This document shows positions 1 to 9,227 of a stretch of DNA of 64,000 bases, one piece after another (position 1 is the stretch's first letter; the number at the start of each line of letters is the position of its first letter). The stretch is from SG8-30 sp963715485 (lineage in GTDB: Bacteria > Pseudomonadota > Gammaproteobacteria > Steroidobacterales > Steroidobacteraceae), in contig OY970244.1 in assembly GCA_963715485.1 (NCBI GenBank), positions 1,178,001 through 1,242,000 on the forward strand, given 5' to 3'. Both the position numbers and the translations under genes were made by a program. A model generated the notes under the pieces. That model was not told the DNA's origin, did no database searches, and was given only the letters and a program-made list of their open reading frames with translations.

Positions 1-43
1 CGAGCTCGGCGTGGATCAGTTCCTGTGTGCGAAGGGTGTCCAT
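1..43 (-). CDS. Probable anti-sigma factor, N-terminal fragment (runs off window)
   Basis: An ATG at 43 on the minus strand opens a frame reading MDTLRTQELIHAEL before the window edge. It begins 2 bases after the sigma factor stop codon, so the two are almost certainly co-transcribed and translationally coupled. The gene directly after an ECF sigma factor is usually its membrane-bound anti-sigma factor. Only 14 residues are visible, so the function rests on position alone. Confidence 0.45.
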   Translation of the reverse strand, partial: MDTLRTQELIHAEL

Positions 44-45
44 GG

Positions 46-588
46 TCAAAGTGCCCCGCGCGAGGCGAGTTGCTCCTTCAGAAGTTGCCTTGCGGTAAAC
101 AACCTGGATTTCACGGTTTTCGAGTCGATACCCAGGGCCTGTCCCATGTCCTCGTAGCTCTGGTCGACGAAGTAGCGGAGCACGATCACGGCCCGATACT
201 CCGGCTTGAGCCTGTCGACAGCCGCGAGCACCGCGTTGCGCTCCTGGTCCCCGGCCAGCGTCTCGACCGGGCCGGCGTCGTCAGCGGGATGCTGGTCATC
301 GACAGGTCCGACGTTCCGTCCACGGACCCGCAGGATGTTGAGCGATTCGTTGATCGCCATCCGGTAGATCCAGCTGTAGAACTTGTATTGCGGGTCATAG
401 CTAGAAAGATTCTGGTAGGCCTTCAGGAATACCGTCTGGGCGATGTCGCGCGCGTCCTCGGGATTGCGAAGCATTCGCAACGCCACGTTGTACAGCGGCT
501 TTTCGTACTGTTCGACGAGCGCGCTGAAGGCCTGCGTATTGCCCCGAAGGCACTCGCGGATCCGCTCGGTGTCGTCGTCCTCATTCAT
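46..588 (-). CDS. ECF-type RNA polymerase sigma factor
   Basis: Sigma-70 family factor of the extracytoplasmic function group, 180 aa from the ATG at 588, which directs RNA polymerase to a stress or envelope regulon. Region 2 is seen at about residues 26-95 (EKPLYNVALRMLRNPEDARD, then YSWIYRMAINESLN). Region 4 is at about 135-175, with the helix-turn-helix YEDMGQALGIDSKTVKSRLF. An upstream in-frame extension to 699 lacks sigma-like sequence, so 588 is preferred. It is followed at once by a probable anti-sigma gene and is divergent from a PrsW-type protease across 155 bp, which suggests control by regulated proteolysis. Family call is firm; the regulon is unknown. Confidence 0.93.
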   Translation of the reverse strand: MNEDDDTERIRECLRGNTQAFSALVEQYEKPLYNVALRMLRNPEDARDIAQTVFLKAYQNLSSYDPQYKFYSWIYRMAINESLNILRVRGRNVGPVDDQHPADDAGPVETLAGDQERNAVLAAVDRLKPEYRAVIVLRYFVDQSYEDMGQALGIDSKTVKSRLFTARQLLKEQLASRGAL

Positions 589-671
589 AACTACACGCAG
601 GGACTCGAAAAGTTGACATTTAGCGGAAATTAGCGTGTGGGCTCCGCGAGCCGGGGGCAAAAAGATGCGCG

Positions 672-701
672 ACTGTAGCCTTTCGGGTTGATTTGTCACA
701 A
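672..701 (-). promoter_or_regulatory. Possible promoter for the sigma factor gene
   Basis: On the minus strand TTGTGA (701-696) and TACAGT (677-672) resemble -35 and -10 boxes with 18 bp between them, about 84 bases before the sigma factor ATG. The match is partial, and an ECF-type autoregulated promoter could lie elsewhere in the same gap. Confidence 0.25.
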
Positions 702-743
702 GCTAGCGCCCCGTTCCGAACCCGGTAGATCGAGTTTCGACGT

Positions 744-2462
744 GTGACGATGCTTCTTCAGGCGACCGGCCTGGCGCTCATTCCAACTCTCGTATGGGGA
801 TACCTGTTCGTATCCCGCAATCCGGAATCCCTGCGCCTGGTATTCGCGACGTTCGTCATCGGGACCCTGTCGGTGGTGCCGGTCCTGCTGTTCATGGGGG
901 AGCTCGGCGTCGAACTCAGCCTGCAGGAAACGGCAGCCGGGATGGCTGGCGCCGGCACCTCGGGTCGCGAGATGGCAGGCATGGCGGCATTTTTCGCGAT
1001 CCTGGCGCTGATCGTCTTTGCGGTGATCCAGCTCTTCCGCTACGTTTCCCGTCGGATCTCGAATATGGCCGCCCGGTTGGCTGCGCTGGCGGTCATCGTC
1101 GTGCTGCTGGTTATCACCAGCCTGACCTACGATCAGCTGCACGGATACTTTGGCCGCTTCGCCGCCCAGTTCGTCGATGCGTTCCAGTTCATGGTGGTTT
1201 TCTCGCTGGCACTTTTCGTGCTGGAGCGATTCAGCCAGAAGTCGGTACGCAACCTCATGGCGGCCGGCCTGGCAGCAGCGTTCGTGCTGGTGGTCTTCAA
1301 CGTCGACGCCAGGCTCGCCTCGGCGCCCGTTGCCGAGCTGAGCTCGATCTCGACCATGTTCAGCCTGCCGTTCCTGCTGGATGTCGTGGACCAGAGTCCG
1401 CTGACGCTCAAGATACTCAGCTTCCTGCAGATCTACCTGATGTTCTCGATCATCGCGATTGTCTCGCTGGTGGTCATCGCGCTGTTGCACATCATCTACC
1501 TGTTGCACGAGCGCACCTGGATCAAGTTCGTACACGTCGCGTCGCTCGTATTCTTCTCCACGCCCTTCGTCGCCAGGGCGCTGCTGGTCATGAACCCCGG
1601 ACTGGAGTTGCCCACGACCATGACGCAGGTCTACGCGCAGCTGGTACCGCTGTACCGGGTCAACCTGGTGCTGCTGGTGGGCCTGTCCCTGTGGGCGCTG
1701 TACGAATTCCGCCGCGAGATGGGCCCGGAGGGTCGCGGACTTCTGGCGGCTTTCTACGAGGAGCCGCTGAATTTCCTGGGCGTTGGGGTGTTCCTCACTG
1801 CATTCATCGTTGTCTTTCACTGGCTCGGCCTGCCAATCGTCGCCTTCAGCGTGATCTTCCTGGCATTCGCAGAGGAATATTCCAAGCATCTTGTCGTGCG
1901 CTTCACCGATGACGACAGCATCCGCTCCGTAGACGACGCGATCGAGTTCTCGATCATCGTGGGGCTGGCATTCGCCTTCGCGGAGAACGCGCTGATCTAC
2001 TTTCCGCGTTTCCTGGCGAACGAGGATCCGAGCCTGGTCATCATGAGGTCTATCCTCACGGTGCTGATGCACGGGGTGGCCTCGGGAATTTTTGGTTATT
2101 TCTATGGCCTTGCGCATTTCTCGTCGCAGGCGGTCCGCTCGGATCACCAGGCCAGGGGTCCCGTGGTACGGGTCCTGCACCGGGTCTTCCTGTTCAGCCG
2201 CGAGGGTATCTACCACGAGGCGAAGATGTTTGAGGGCCTGGTCCTGGCCGGGACCTTCCACGCAACCTTCAACCTGGCGGCCAGGAACGATCGCATCGGG
2301 GTCATGCTGGTCCTGGTCGGCGTCGGTGCGGCATTCCTCTATTACCTGCTGGGGGTAAAGAGCAACCGGATGCGTGACGGGGGTATCACTGTTCGCAGCC
2401 GGCCCGCCTTTTCCACGCGCCTGCGCCCCGCTGAGCGCCCCTCAGAGAATCTTCAGCGATAG
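744..2462 (+). CDS. PrsW-family intramembrane protease
   Basis: Polytopic membrane protein of 572 aa (GTG at 744; ATG at 750 is an alternative). The C-terminal half carries the PrsW family signature: EE pair at about residues 377-378 in FLAFAEEYSK, AFAEN at about 411-415, MHG at about 442, and FHATFN at about 505-510. These Glu, His and Asn positions form the putative active site inside the membrane. The N-terminal half is an additional multi-pass region not needed in small PrsW proteins. PrsW of Bacillus cleaves the anti-sigma factor RsiW. Here the gene is divergent from an ECF sigma/anti-sigma pair, so anti-sigma cleavage is a reasonable inference. Its 3' end overlaps the convergent metallopeptidase gene by 21 bp. 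Confidence 0.85.
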   Translation: MTMLLQATGLALIPTLVWGYLFVSRNPESLRLVFATFVIGTLSVVPVLLFMGELGVELSLQETAAGMAGAGTSGREMAGMAAFFAILALIVFAVIQLFRYVSRRISNMAARLAALAVIVVLLVITSLTYDQLHGYFGRFAAQFVDAFQFMVVFSLALFVLERFSQKSVRNLMAAGLAAAFVLVVFNVDARLASAPVAELSSISTMFSLPFLLDVVDQSPLTLKILSFLQIYLMFSIIAIVSLVVIALLHIIYLLHERTWIKFVHVASLVFFSTPFVARALLVMNPGLELPTTMTQVYAQLVPLYRVNLVLLVGLSLWALYEFRREMGPEGRGLLAAFYEEPLNFLGVGVFLTAFIVVFHWLGLPIVAFSVIFLAFAEEYSKHLVVRFTDDDSIRSVDDAIEFSIIVGLAFAFAENALIYFPRFLANEDPSLVIMRSILTVLMHGVASGIFGYFYGLAHFSSQAVRSDHQARGPVVRVLHRVFLFSREGIYHEAKMFEGLVLAGTFHATFNLAARNDRIGVMLVLVGVGAAFLYYLLGVKSNRMRDGGITVRSRPAFSTRLRPAERPSENLQR

Positions 2463-5444
2463 CAGCCACTCACCGTCGAGCTTGCGGCCGTCCTCGAATC
2501 CGGCCGCGTAGCCGAAGGAGAGGGTCATCGGCATCCGGTGCATGACCGTGAAGTTCAGGTCGACCTGGGCGCCGGCGTTGTAGAGGGTGCGGCGGCGTGA
2601 ATCATGTCCCGGGTCGGTCACCAGCATGCCGGCAAACAAGGCCGGCCGGGCTGAACCCAGGAACAGCCCGGGCTTGCCCACTTCCTCGAACCGGATCGGC
2701 GGCAGGTTCAGCTCGAGAACCGACTTGGCGAAGCTCTGTCCGCTCAGGCTGTCGATCTCGAAGCCCGGAAAGCTGTCGAATTCCCGGTAGCGCTTGACCT
2801 CGTCGTCGTCCACGTAGTTGTTGCCGAAGCCGCCGAAGTAGAAACTGGCCAGGCTGTTGTCGCGATCGCCATCGGCTACGCCGGCCGCGTTGTAGAGCCA
2901 GATGGATGAGTTGCCGAGCGGCAGCGCGAACCCGAAGTCAAACCCCGCACGCAGCTTCGGCACCGTATCGCCCTCGGCGCGGTCAGCGGTCGCCACCAGG
3001 TCCCAGCGATAGCCTTTTTCGTGGTCGACGGAACCCTGGGAGCGGCGGGTGTCCGTGTAGGAGAGTTCGAACTTTCCCGAGAGGATGTTCTCGAAGCCTG
3101 ACGGGACGTTCTGGTTGCCAGGCAGCGTGTCGAGCCCGGTGAAGTAGGCGGCGCCAATCGACAGGTCGAGGCGGCGCGGTTCGTCGTAAATCAGCGGCCG
3201 GTCAAATTCGACGATGAACGCGTCGCCCTTGCGGCTGCGCTTGGTCGGGCCGAACAGGTCGTAGAAATCGGCGTCGTTATGCCAGTACTCGAAGCGCCAG
3301 TTCAGGGCCTGGTAGCGGGCGCCGAAGTGGAGCCTTTCGCTTGAGGGAAGGTCCTCGTCCCAGGAGAGGCTGCCGGTCACGTCCAGCCGGTGGAACTGCG
3401 CCGGATCGGCGAAACGCATGTGCCAGCCGAGCGCGGCCGAATCCCGGTATCCCTCGACGACCGGGTAGCCGCTGCCATATTCGAGTTCGTGCATCGGCCG
3501 ATACTTGCCGCGATTCGTCACCAGCGCGTCGAGATCGACGTCCGACGGGGAACCCACCATCCAATCGCGAACCACGGGATGCTTCCGGGCGATCTCGGCG
3601 CCAAGAAAGGTGATGGCGCTGACGTCCTCGAGCGGAACCGGCTCGATCACGACCGGCGCGAAGCCCTCACCAGTGTATTCCTGCACGATCAACGAGCCAT
3701 CCGCGACCGGGATCGGGCGGAAAAAGCCGGTCTCCGCATTGCTGACGGCCTCGATCTCGCCGGTGGCGAGCTCGTAACGGAAGATGTTCGACACGCCCGT
3801 GTAGTAGGAGCTGCCGTAGAGGTACTTGCTGTCCGGGGTGAAGACGAAACCCTCGGGGATGGCCTTGCCAAAGTCGAACTGGGTGACGGCCTCGGCCTTG
3901 CCGGCCCTCAGGTCCGCGGCCCTGAATACACGCATGAACTGGGTGCCGTCGATCTCGCCGACCGACAGTGACAGCAGTGCGCCATCCGACGACACGTCGA
4001 GCTCGAAGGGTTCCTGGCCATACGGCCAGGTGTAGACCTGGTTCCAGCTATCGTAGGGGTAGGGGATGTTTACCAGCGTGACCAGGCCGTTCAGGTGCCG
4101 AAGCCCCCAAAGGGAACGATCGGAGGCGTCGAAGCAGATGTCGCCGATACGTCCATCCTTGATGAGTCTTCGGACCTTGCCGGAGGCGACGTCCACTGCC
4201 TGCAGATCGCGGTAGGCGTCGTTGTCCGTGGCGTAGAACAGGGTCCGTGTCGTGGGGTCGTAGGCCGTCGAGGTGACCCGGTACTTCATCGGGCCCTTGA
4301 TGTCGGCCAGCTTCCTGATGCTGCCGTCCTTCAGCGAGAGCACACCCAGGTAGGCGACCGTGCCCGGGTACTGGAATGCGCCGATCAGCGAATCCGTGGC
4401 CGGTTCGTGGTAGGACCTGGATACGGACCCCAGGCCCCTGGTCGTCAGGCGCCGTGTTTCGGTCAGCGGAAACTGTCGGACCGAGGCCAGGTTCGCCTGC
4501 TGGAACTCGTGCTCCCAGGCGATCCACTCGTTCCAGGCCGACTCGAGCGAAGTGCCGAAGACCTTTTGGAACTGGCGCGCGTAGTAACGCTCGCTGTCCT
4601 CGCCACGCTTCAGCCATTCGACCACGGCCTGCGGCGAATGGACGTAGGCCAGGTAGCTGAAGAAGCGCGTGCCGTAGAGATAGGCGTTGGTGCCGGTCTG
4701 GAAGTCGGCGGCGACGCCCTTCGATACCAGACCGAGGTTGCTGTAGAAGCGGGCGTCGTCGCGCACCATCGCGCGAAAGACCATCTCGTCGTACGCGCCC
4801 TGGGCGCGGCCGATGCCGCCGGCCATCCAGGTTTCCATGAATGACGCCGCTCCCTCGAGGTACCAGCGGGGCGAGCTGAGACGCGGCACGGCCAGGTAGT
4901 TGTAGAGGATCGACTCCGGGTGTTCTTCGCTCTGCCGGGGCTTGCCTCCAAAGAAGTGACGCCACCGCAGGTCAAGGCTGTTGGCCGAGTCCATGTTGGC
5001 AACGTGGACCATCTCGTGATTGAGCAGCGAGTACATGCGCTCGCTCCCCGGGAGCGTCTCGAGGGTGTGGCTTGGGGGCGCAATGAAGATGGTGACGCCG
5101 TTGGTCGGCGATGCGCCGGCGCCGGCGTTGCCGTAGTCGGCGAGGTCGGTGAGGATGAGCGTGCTTTTCTCGTACGGGGTCCAGTCGAACACCCGTCGCT
5201 GGAATTCGAGCGAATTCTGGAAGGTCCTGGCGACATGCGGCGCGAGGTAGGTCTGGAACGGATCGAGATAGAGCAGGCGTAGATCCGCCGTCTCGATCAT
5301 GTCCAGCTCGAATGGTGCGGCAACGGCCGGGCTGCCGACCAGGCAGGCCGCCAGGGCCAGGGCCGCAGCGGACCACCCGGTCACGGATACCCGTTTCAGC
5401 TGACCGGACAGGAAGTCACCGGGAGCTGACGCGCTGCTACCCAT
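2442..5444 (-). CDS. Secreted zinc metallopeptidase with beta-propeller-like and outer-membrane barrel-like regions
   Basis: A 1000-aa exported protein. The start at 5444 is chosen because it puts a signal peptide (ALALAACLVGSPAVAA) near the N-terminus and lies just past a hairpin; the longer frame to 5555 runs into the preceding gene. HEMVH at residues 143-147 is a zinc-binding HExxH, and YLEGAASF (Glu about 197) supplies the likely third ligand, as in gluzincins of the peptidase MA type. About residues 330-650 look like TolB-type beta-propeller repeats (for example SSDGALLSLSVGEIDG). About 690-1000 alternate like an outer-membrane beta-barrel, resembling the surface antigen/Omp85 C-terminal region. 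Substrate unknown; probably anchored in the outer membrane with the peptidase in the periplasm. Confidence 0.75.
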   Translation of the reverse strand: MGSSASAPGDFLSGQLKRVSVTGWSAAALALAACLVGSPAVAAPFELDMIETADLRLLYLDPFQTYLAPHVARTFQNSLEFQRRVFDWTPYEKSTLILTDLADYGNAGAGASPTNGVTIFIAPPSHTLETLPGSERMYSLLNHEMVHVANMDSANSLDLRWRHFFGGKPRQSEEHPESILYNYLAVPRLSSPRWYLEGAASFMETWMAGGIGRAQGAYDEMVFRAMVRDDARFYSNLGLVSKGVAADFQTGTNAYLYGTRFFSYLAYVHSPQAVVEWLKRGEDSERYYARQFQKVFGTSLESAWNEWIAWEHEFQQANLASVRQFPLTETRRLTTRGLGSVSRSYHEPATDSLIGAFQYPGTVAYLGVLSLKDGSIRKLADIKGPMKYRVTSTAYDPTTRTLFYATDNDAYRDLQAVDVASGKVRRLIKDGRIGDICFDASDRSLWGLRHLNGLVTLVNIPYPYDSWNQVYTWPYGQEPFELDVSSDGALLSLSVGEIDGTQFMRVFRAADLRAGKAEAVTQFDFGKAIPEGFVFTPDSKYLYGSSYYTGVSNIFRYELATGEIEAVSNAETGFFRPIPVADGSLIVQEYTGEGFAPVVIEPVPLEDVSAITFLGAEIARKHPVVRDWMVGSPSDVDLDALVTNRGKYRPMHELEYGSGYPVVEGYRDSAALGWHMRFADPAQFHRLDVTGSLSWDEDLPSSERLHFGARYQALNWRFEYWHNDADFYDLFGPTKRSRKGDAFIVEFDRPLIYDEPRRLDLSIGAAYFTGLDTLPGNQNVPSGFENILSGKFELSYTDTRRSQGSVDHEKGYRWDLVATADRAEGDTVPKLRAGFDFGFALPLGNSSIWLYNAAGVADGDRDNSLASFYFGGFGNNYVDDDEVKRYREFDSFPGFEIDSLSGQSFAKSVLELNLPPIRFEEVGKPGLFLGSARPALFAGMLVTDPGHDSRRRTLYNAGAQVDLNFTVMHRMPMTLSFGYAAGFEDGRKLDGEWLLSLKIL

Positions 5445-5451
5445 GCAAATG

Positions 5452-5488
5452 CGCGAAGGTCGCTCGTGTACCACGAGCGACCTTCGCG
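5452..5488 (-). terminator. Perfect 17-bp stem-loop, probable terminator
   Basis: Two perfect 17-base arms (5452-5468 and 5472-5488) flank a 3-base loop. It sits 26 bases after the stop of the nonapeptide-repeat gene and 7 bases before the metallopeptidase start, both on the minus strand. Only a short ATTT follows the stem, so it may act as a strong RNA hairpin or attenuator rather than a classical intrinsic terminator. Confidence 0.6.
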
Positions 5489-5514
5489 TCGATGCGGAAT
5501 CCGATCCGCGTGGG

Positions 5515-6363
5515 CTAACGGGCCGCTGCCCGCATGGCGTCATTCGCGAGGGCATCCCGCAGGGCGTCGCTCGCCAGGACCTGCCGGAACGCGTCGTTGG
5601 CGAGCGCGTGGCGGAAGGTGTCGTTGGCCAGGATCATGCGGGACGCGTCGTTGGCCATGACCCACCTGAAGGCGTCATTGGCCAGCAGGTGGCGGAAGGC
5701 GTCGTTGGCCATGAGCTGCCGGAAGGATTCATTAGCGAACGCCGCGCGTCCCGCATCGTTGGCCATGACCGCACGGAACGCGTCGTTGGCCAGCAATGCG
5801 CGGGCGGCGTCATTGGCCATGACCTGACGGAAGGCGTCGTTGGCCTGCAGTTCGGCAAAAGACTGCTGGGCCAGCATGGCCCGTGAGGTATCACTGGCCA
5901 GCGCCTCGCGGAATGCCGGATGGGCGTAGGCTGCGCGGAAGGTGTCACTGGCCAGCGCCATGCGGAAAGTGTCATTGGCCCACAACCGCCTGAACGCATC
6001 ATTTGCGAACACGGCGCGGAGCGAGTCATTGGCGAGAACCGCGCGGAAGGAGTCCTGGGCGAGCATCTGCCGGAAGGCGTCGCTGCGGAGCGCCTGGGCG
6101 AACTCGGCATCGGTCACCATCAACTGGTAGACGTCCGTCTGCATGAACTGCGCGATGGCCTGGTCGTCGATCACGACGGTATCGCTCGAGATCGGGTTGG
6201 TATCCGCGCGATAGCGCTCGGCAGGGGTCACCTTGCCGACCAGGTGCTCACCCGGCGTCGAGTTCTGGCTGGCCATGTAGCCGACCCCGGCGAGGACCGC
6301 CGCGAGTCCTGCCGCAACGATCAGGCTCTTGCGGCCGTTCGAATTTCCGTCCTGGCTGCTCAT
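5515..6363 (-). CDS. Membrane-anchored protein of 21 tandem nonapeptide repeats
   Basis: A 282-aa protein of no family I recognise. A GGGGGAG ribosome site precedes the ATG at 6363. Residues 11-30 form one transmembrane or signal-anchor segment (SLIVAAGLAAVLAGVGYMA). A linker runs to about residue 92. The rest is a 9-residue repeat with consensus A-N-D-A-F-R-x-x-(L/M), 21 copies at residues 93-281, with weaker copies just before. In a helix, 18 residues make five full turns, so two repeats could close one helical period. The sequence ends within the last repeat. Its neighbour downstream is an exported metallopeptidase, so it is likely an envelope protein facing the periplasm. Function unknown. 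Confidence 0.8.
   Translation of the reverse strand: MSSQDGNSNGRKSLIVAAGLAAVLAGVGYMASQNSTPGEHLVGKVTPAERYRADTNPISSDTVVIDDQAIAQFMQTDVYQLMVTDAEFAQALRSDAFRQMLAQDSFRAVLANDSLRAVFANDAFRRLWANDTFRMALASDTFRAAYAHPAFREALASDTSRAMLAQQSFAELQANDAFRQVMANDAARALLANDAFRAVMANDAGRAAFANESFRQLMANDAFRHLLANDAFRWVMANDASRMILANDTFRHALANDAFRQVLASDALRDALANDAMRAAAR
5521..6087 (-). repeat. Coding 27-bp tandem repeat (21 units)
   Basis: The DNA repeats with a 27-base period, the plus-strand form resembling GCGTCGTTGGCCATGACC with a variable remainder. Units have diverged at the base level while the protein consensus Asn-Asp-Ala-Phe-Arg is kept, so selection appears to act on the protein. Confidence 0.9.
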
Positions 6364-6514
6364 CGATCTCCCCCCTGGGGCCCGGTAGACCGGGCCGATT
6401 GTGTGTCAGATGTACCAAATACTACCCGGGCGCGGGAAAGTTGGTCGGCTGACATGAATATCCCGACCTGGGCGGGACTGCACCGGGACGGCCGGGCCAT
6501 GTACCATTGCGCGC

Positions 6515-8248
6515 GTGCAGCAGGTCCCCCTAAGAATCGCAGTCGCAGGCCACCGGCACCTGGAGCCGGCTGACGTCGATGCCTTGCGGCAGGCCGTCGA
6601 GGACCTGTGCGCCGACCTGCTGAAGCGCTTGCCGGGAATCCACGCCCAGCTGGTGACCGGCATGGCCGACGGGGCTGACCGCATTGCCGCCGAGGCTGCC
6701 CTGGCGGCGGGCATGAGCGTTCACGCCTTGTTGCCGATGCCGCTCGAGATGTACCTCAACGATTTCGATGAGGCGTCGCAGGCGGGCCTGCGGGCCCTGC
6801 TGGCCGACCCGCGCGTCAGTTGTAGCGAGCTGGAGTTACCACAGGGCCTCGATCTCGAGGCAGCCTCGGTGCCGGGCTGGGCGCGCGACGTACTTTACGT
6901 GGAACTCACGGAGCGGGTCAGGCGCACCACCAGCATCCTGATCGCGCTGTGGGACGGGCAGGACCGTGGCCTGCCTGGAGGTGTCGGTGACACGGTGCTC
7001 CGCTACCTTGGCCTGGTGGACAAGGAGGGAGTTCGAAAGGCCCACAGGCTGGCGCTGCCCGATGCCACTGGTCCGGTCTCCGACGGTGAGCGGCCGGTGT
7101 TCTGGCTGCGCACGCGGCGCAAGGGCAGCGAAGTCGGGCATGACGGCAGGGCCGGCTTCCTGGGCATCGCTGACGACGGCGAGGTGGTGGTCACGGGGCG
7201 GCAGCTCCCGGCCGGCCTGGCCGAGGAGCTCGACAAGCTGGCCGACTACGCGCGGGATGCCGAGGCACATATCGACCCGGAGAGCAGCCCCTGGGGACTG
7301 GTCACGGACGAGGCATTGGCGCTGCGACCGGTGGCCGCGGAGGCCCTGCGGGCCATCGACTACGAGTACCGTCGGGCCGACCAGCTGGCCGTGCACCACC
7401 AGCGGCGCTCCGACCGGCTGTTCAAGGCCTTCAGCGTGATGGCGGCCATCATGGGCCTGCTGTTCCTGGTGTACGCCAAGATCTACCCCGGCAAGTTGTA
7501 CCTGGCGAGCTACCTGGTCCTGTTCGTTGCGGGCTACTTCCTGTTCTCGCAGGCCAGCCGCAAGGGCTGGTTCACGCGGCACCTGATGTACCGGGCCATT
7601 GCCGAGAGCCTCAGGACCCGCTTTTACCTGTCGGTCGCGGGAATCCCTTCCCTTGGCGTCGAGCAACACCTCATGCGCCTGCTGGGTGTCAGGAGGATCG
7701 CCGGGTTCAGCTGGATCGGTCACATCCTGCGCGCCGTGACGCCCTACGAGGTGGGCGGCGTCCAGAACTCCGAACGCTGCGTCGAATGGGTGCGCAAGGC
7801 GTGGCTGGAGGACCAGCAGAAGTACTTCAAGCACAAGGTGCATGGGCTCCACCATGCGCACCACCGGCTCGAGCGAATCAAGCAGTTCATCCTCGTGTCG
7901 ATGGCTCTCGCGATCGTCGCGCTGATGGCGTTCAAGGAACTACTGACCCACACCGAGTTGTTCGGGCTGCCGCTCAAGACCTTCCTCGTCTTCCTGCTGG
8001 GCCTGATCCCGTTCTGGCTGGGCGTCTGGGAAATCTATCAGACCAAGATGGCCACCAAGGAGCTGGGCTGGCAGTACCAGAACCAGATCTTCCAGCTGGA
8101 ACGGACGACGTCCTCGCTGCAACAGATCCACAGCAGCAAGCGGATAATGCGCCTCCTCAACGAGGCGGCCGAGCGCCTGCTCGCGGATACCTACCTGTGG
8201 ACGGTACAGCGGTTCCACCGGGAGCACGAACCCCCGGCCGCCGGCTGA
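6515..8248 (+). CDS. SLOG-like nucleotide-sensor domain fused to SLATT-like membrane region
   Basis: A 577-aa protein starting at GTG 6515. The N-terminus (IAVAGHRHLEP, then LVTGMADGADRIAAEAALAA at about residues 48-67, then LLPMPLEMYLNDF) resembles a Rossmann-like SLOG domain, a family proposed to bind nucleotide-derived ligands. The C-terminal half has two hydrophobic hairpins, at about residues 302-344 and 455-509, with basic and coiled segments between and after them, as in SLATT-type pore candidates. SLOG-SLATT pairs have been proposed by comparative genomics as membrane effectors in defence or stress signalling. The gene stands alone between divergent and convergent neighbours, with no obvious partner. 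Domain names are by resemblance only. Confidence 0.6.
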   Translation: MQQVPLRIAVAGHRHLEPADVDALRQAVEDLCADLLKRLPGIHAQLVTGMADGADRIAAEAALAAGMSVHALLPMPLEMYLNDFDEASQAGLRALLADPRVSCSELELPQGLDLEAASVPGWARDVLYVELTERVRRTTSILIALWDGQDRGLPGGVGDTVLRYLGLVDKEGVRKAHRLALPDATGPVSDGERPVFWLRTRRKGSEVGHDGRAGFLGIADDGEVVVTGRQLPAGLAEELDKLADYARDAEAHIDPESSPWGLVTDEALALRPVAAEALRAIDYEYRRADQLAVHHQRRSDRLFKAFSVMAAIMGLLFLVYAKIYPGKLYLASYLVLFVAGYFLFSQASRKGWFTRHLMYRAIAESLRTRFYLSVAGIPSLGVEQHLMRLLGVRRIAGFSWIGHILRAVTPYEVGGVQNSERCVEWVRKAWLEDQQKYFKHKVHGLHHAHHRLERIKQFILVSMALAIVALMAFKELLTHTELFGLPLKTFLVFLLGLIPFWLGVWEIYQTKMATKELGWQYQNQIFQLERTTSSLQQIHSSKRIMRLLNEAAERLLADTYLWTVQRFHREHEPPAAG

Positions 8249-8260
8249 GCCCGGGTCAGG

Positions 8261-9196
<936 letters not shown>

Positions 9197-9227
9197 GTTG
9201 GCCGTCCCCGGTGACGCGTGGCGGTGG

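Noticed and set aside
696..2261. A 521-codon open frame on the minus strand
   Set aside because: Antisense to the PrsW-family gene; rich in Gln, Asp, His and Arg with no motif.
5452..5488. Perfect palindrome considered as an insertion sequence end
   Set aside because: No transposase, second end or target duplication is visible nearby.
5521..6087. 27-bp tandem repeat considered as a CRISPR array or minisatellite
   Set aside because: There are no unique spacers, the units are contiguous and diverged, and the frame encodes a regular nonapeptide with a start, anchor and stop.
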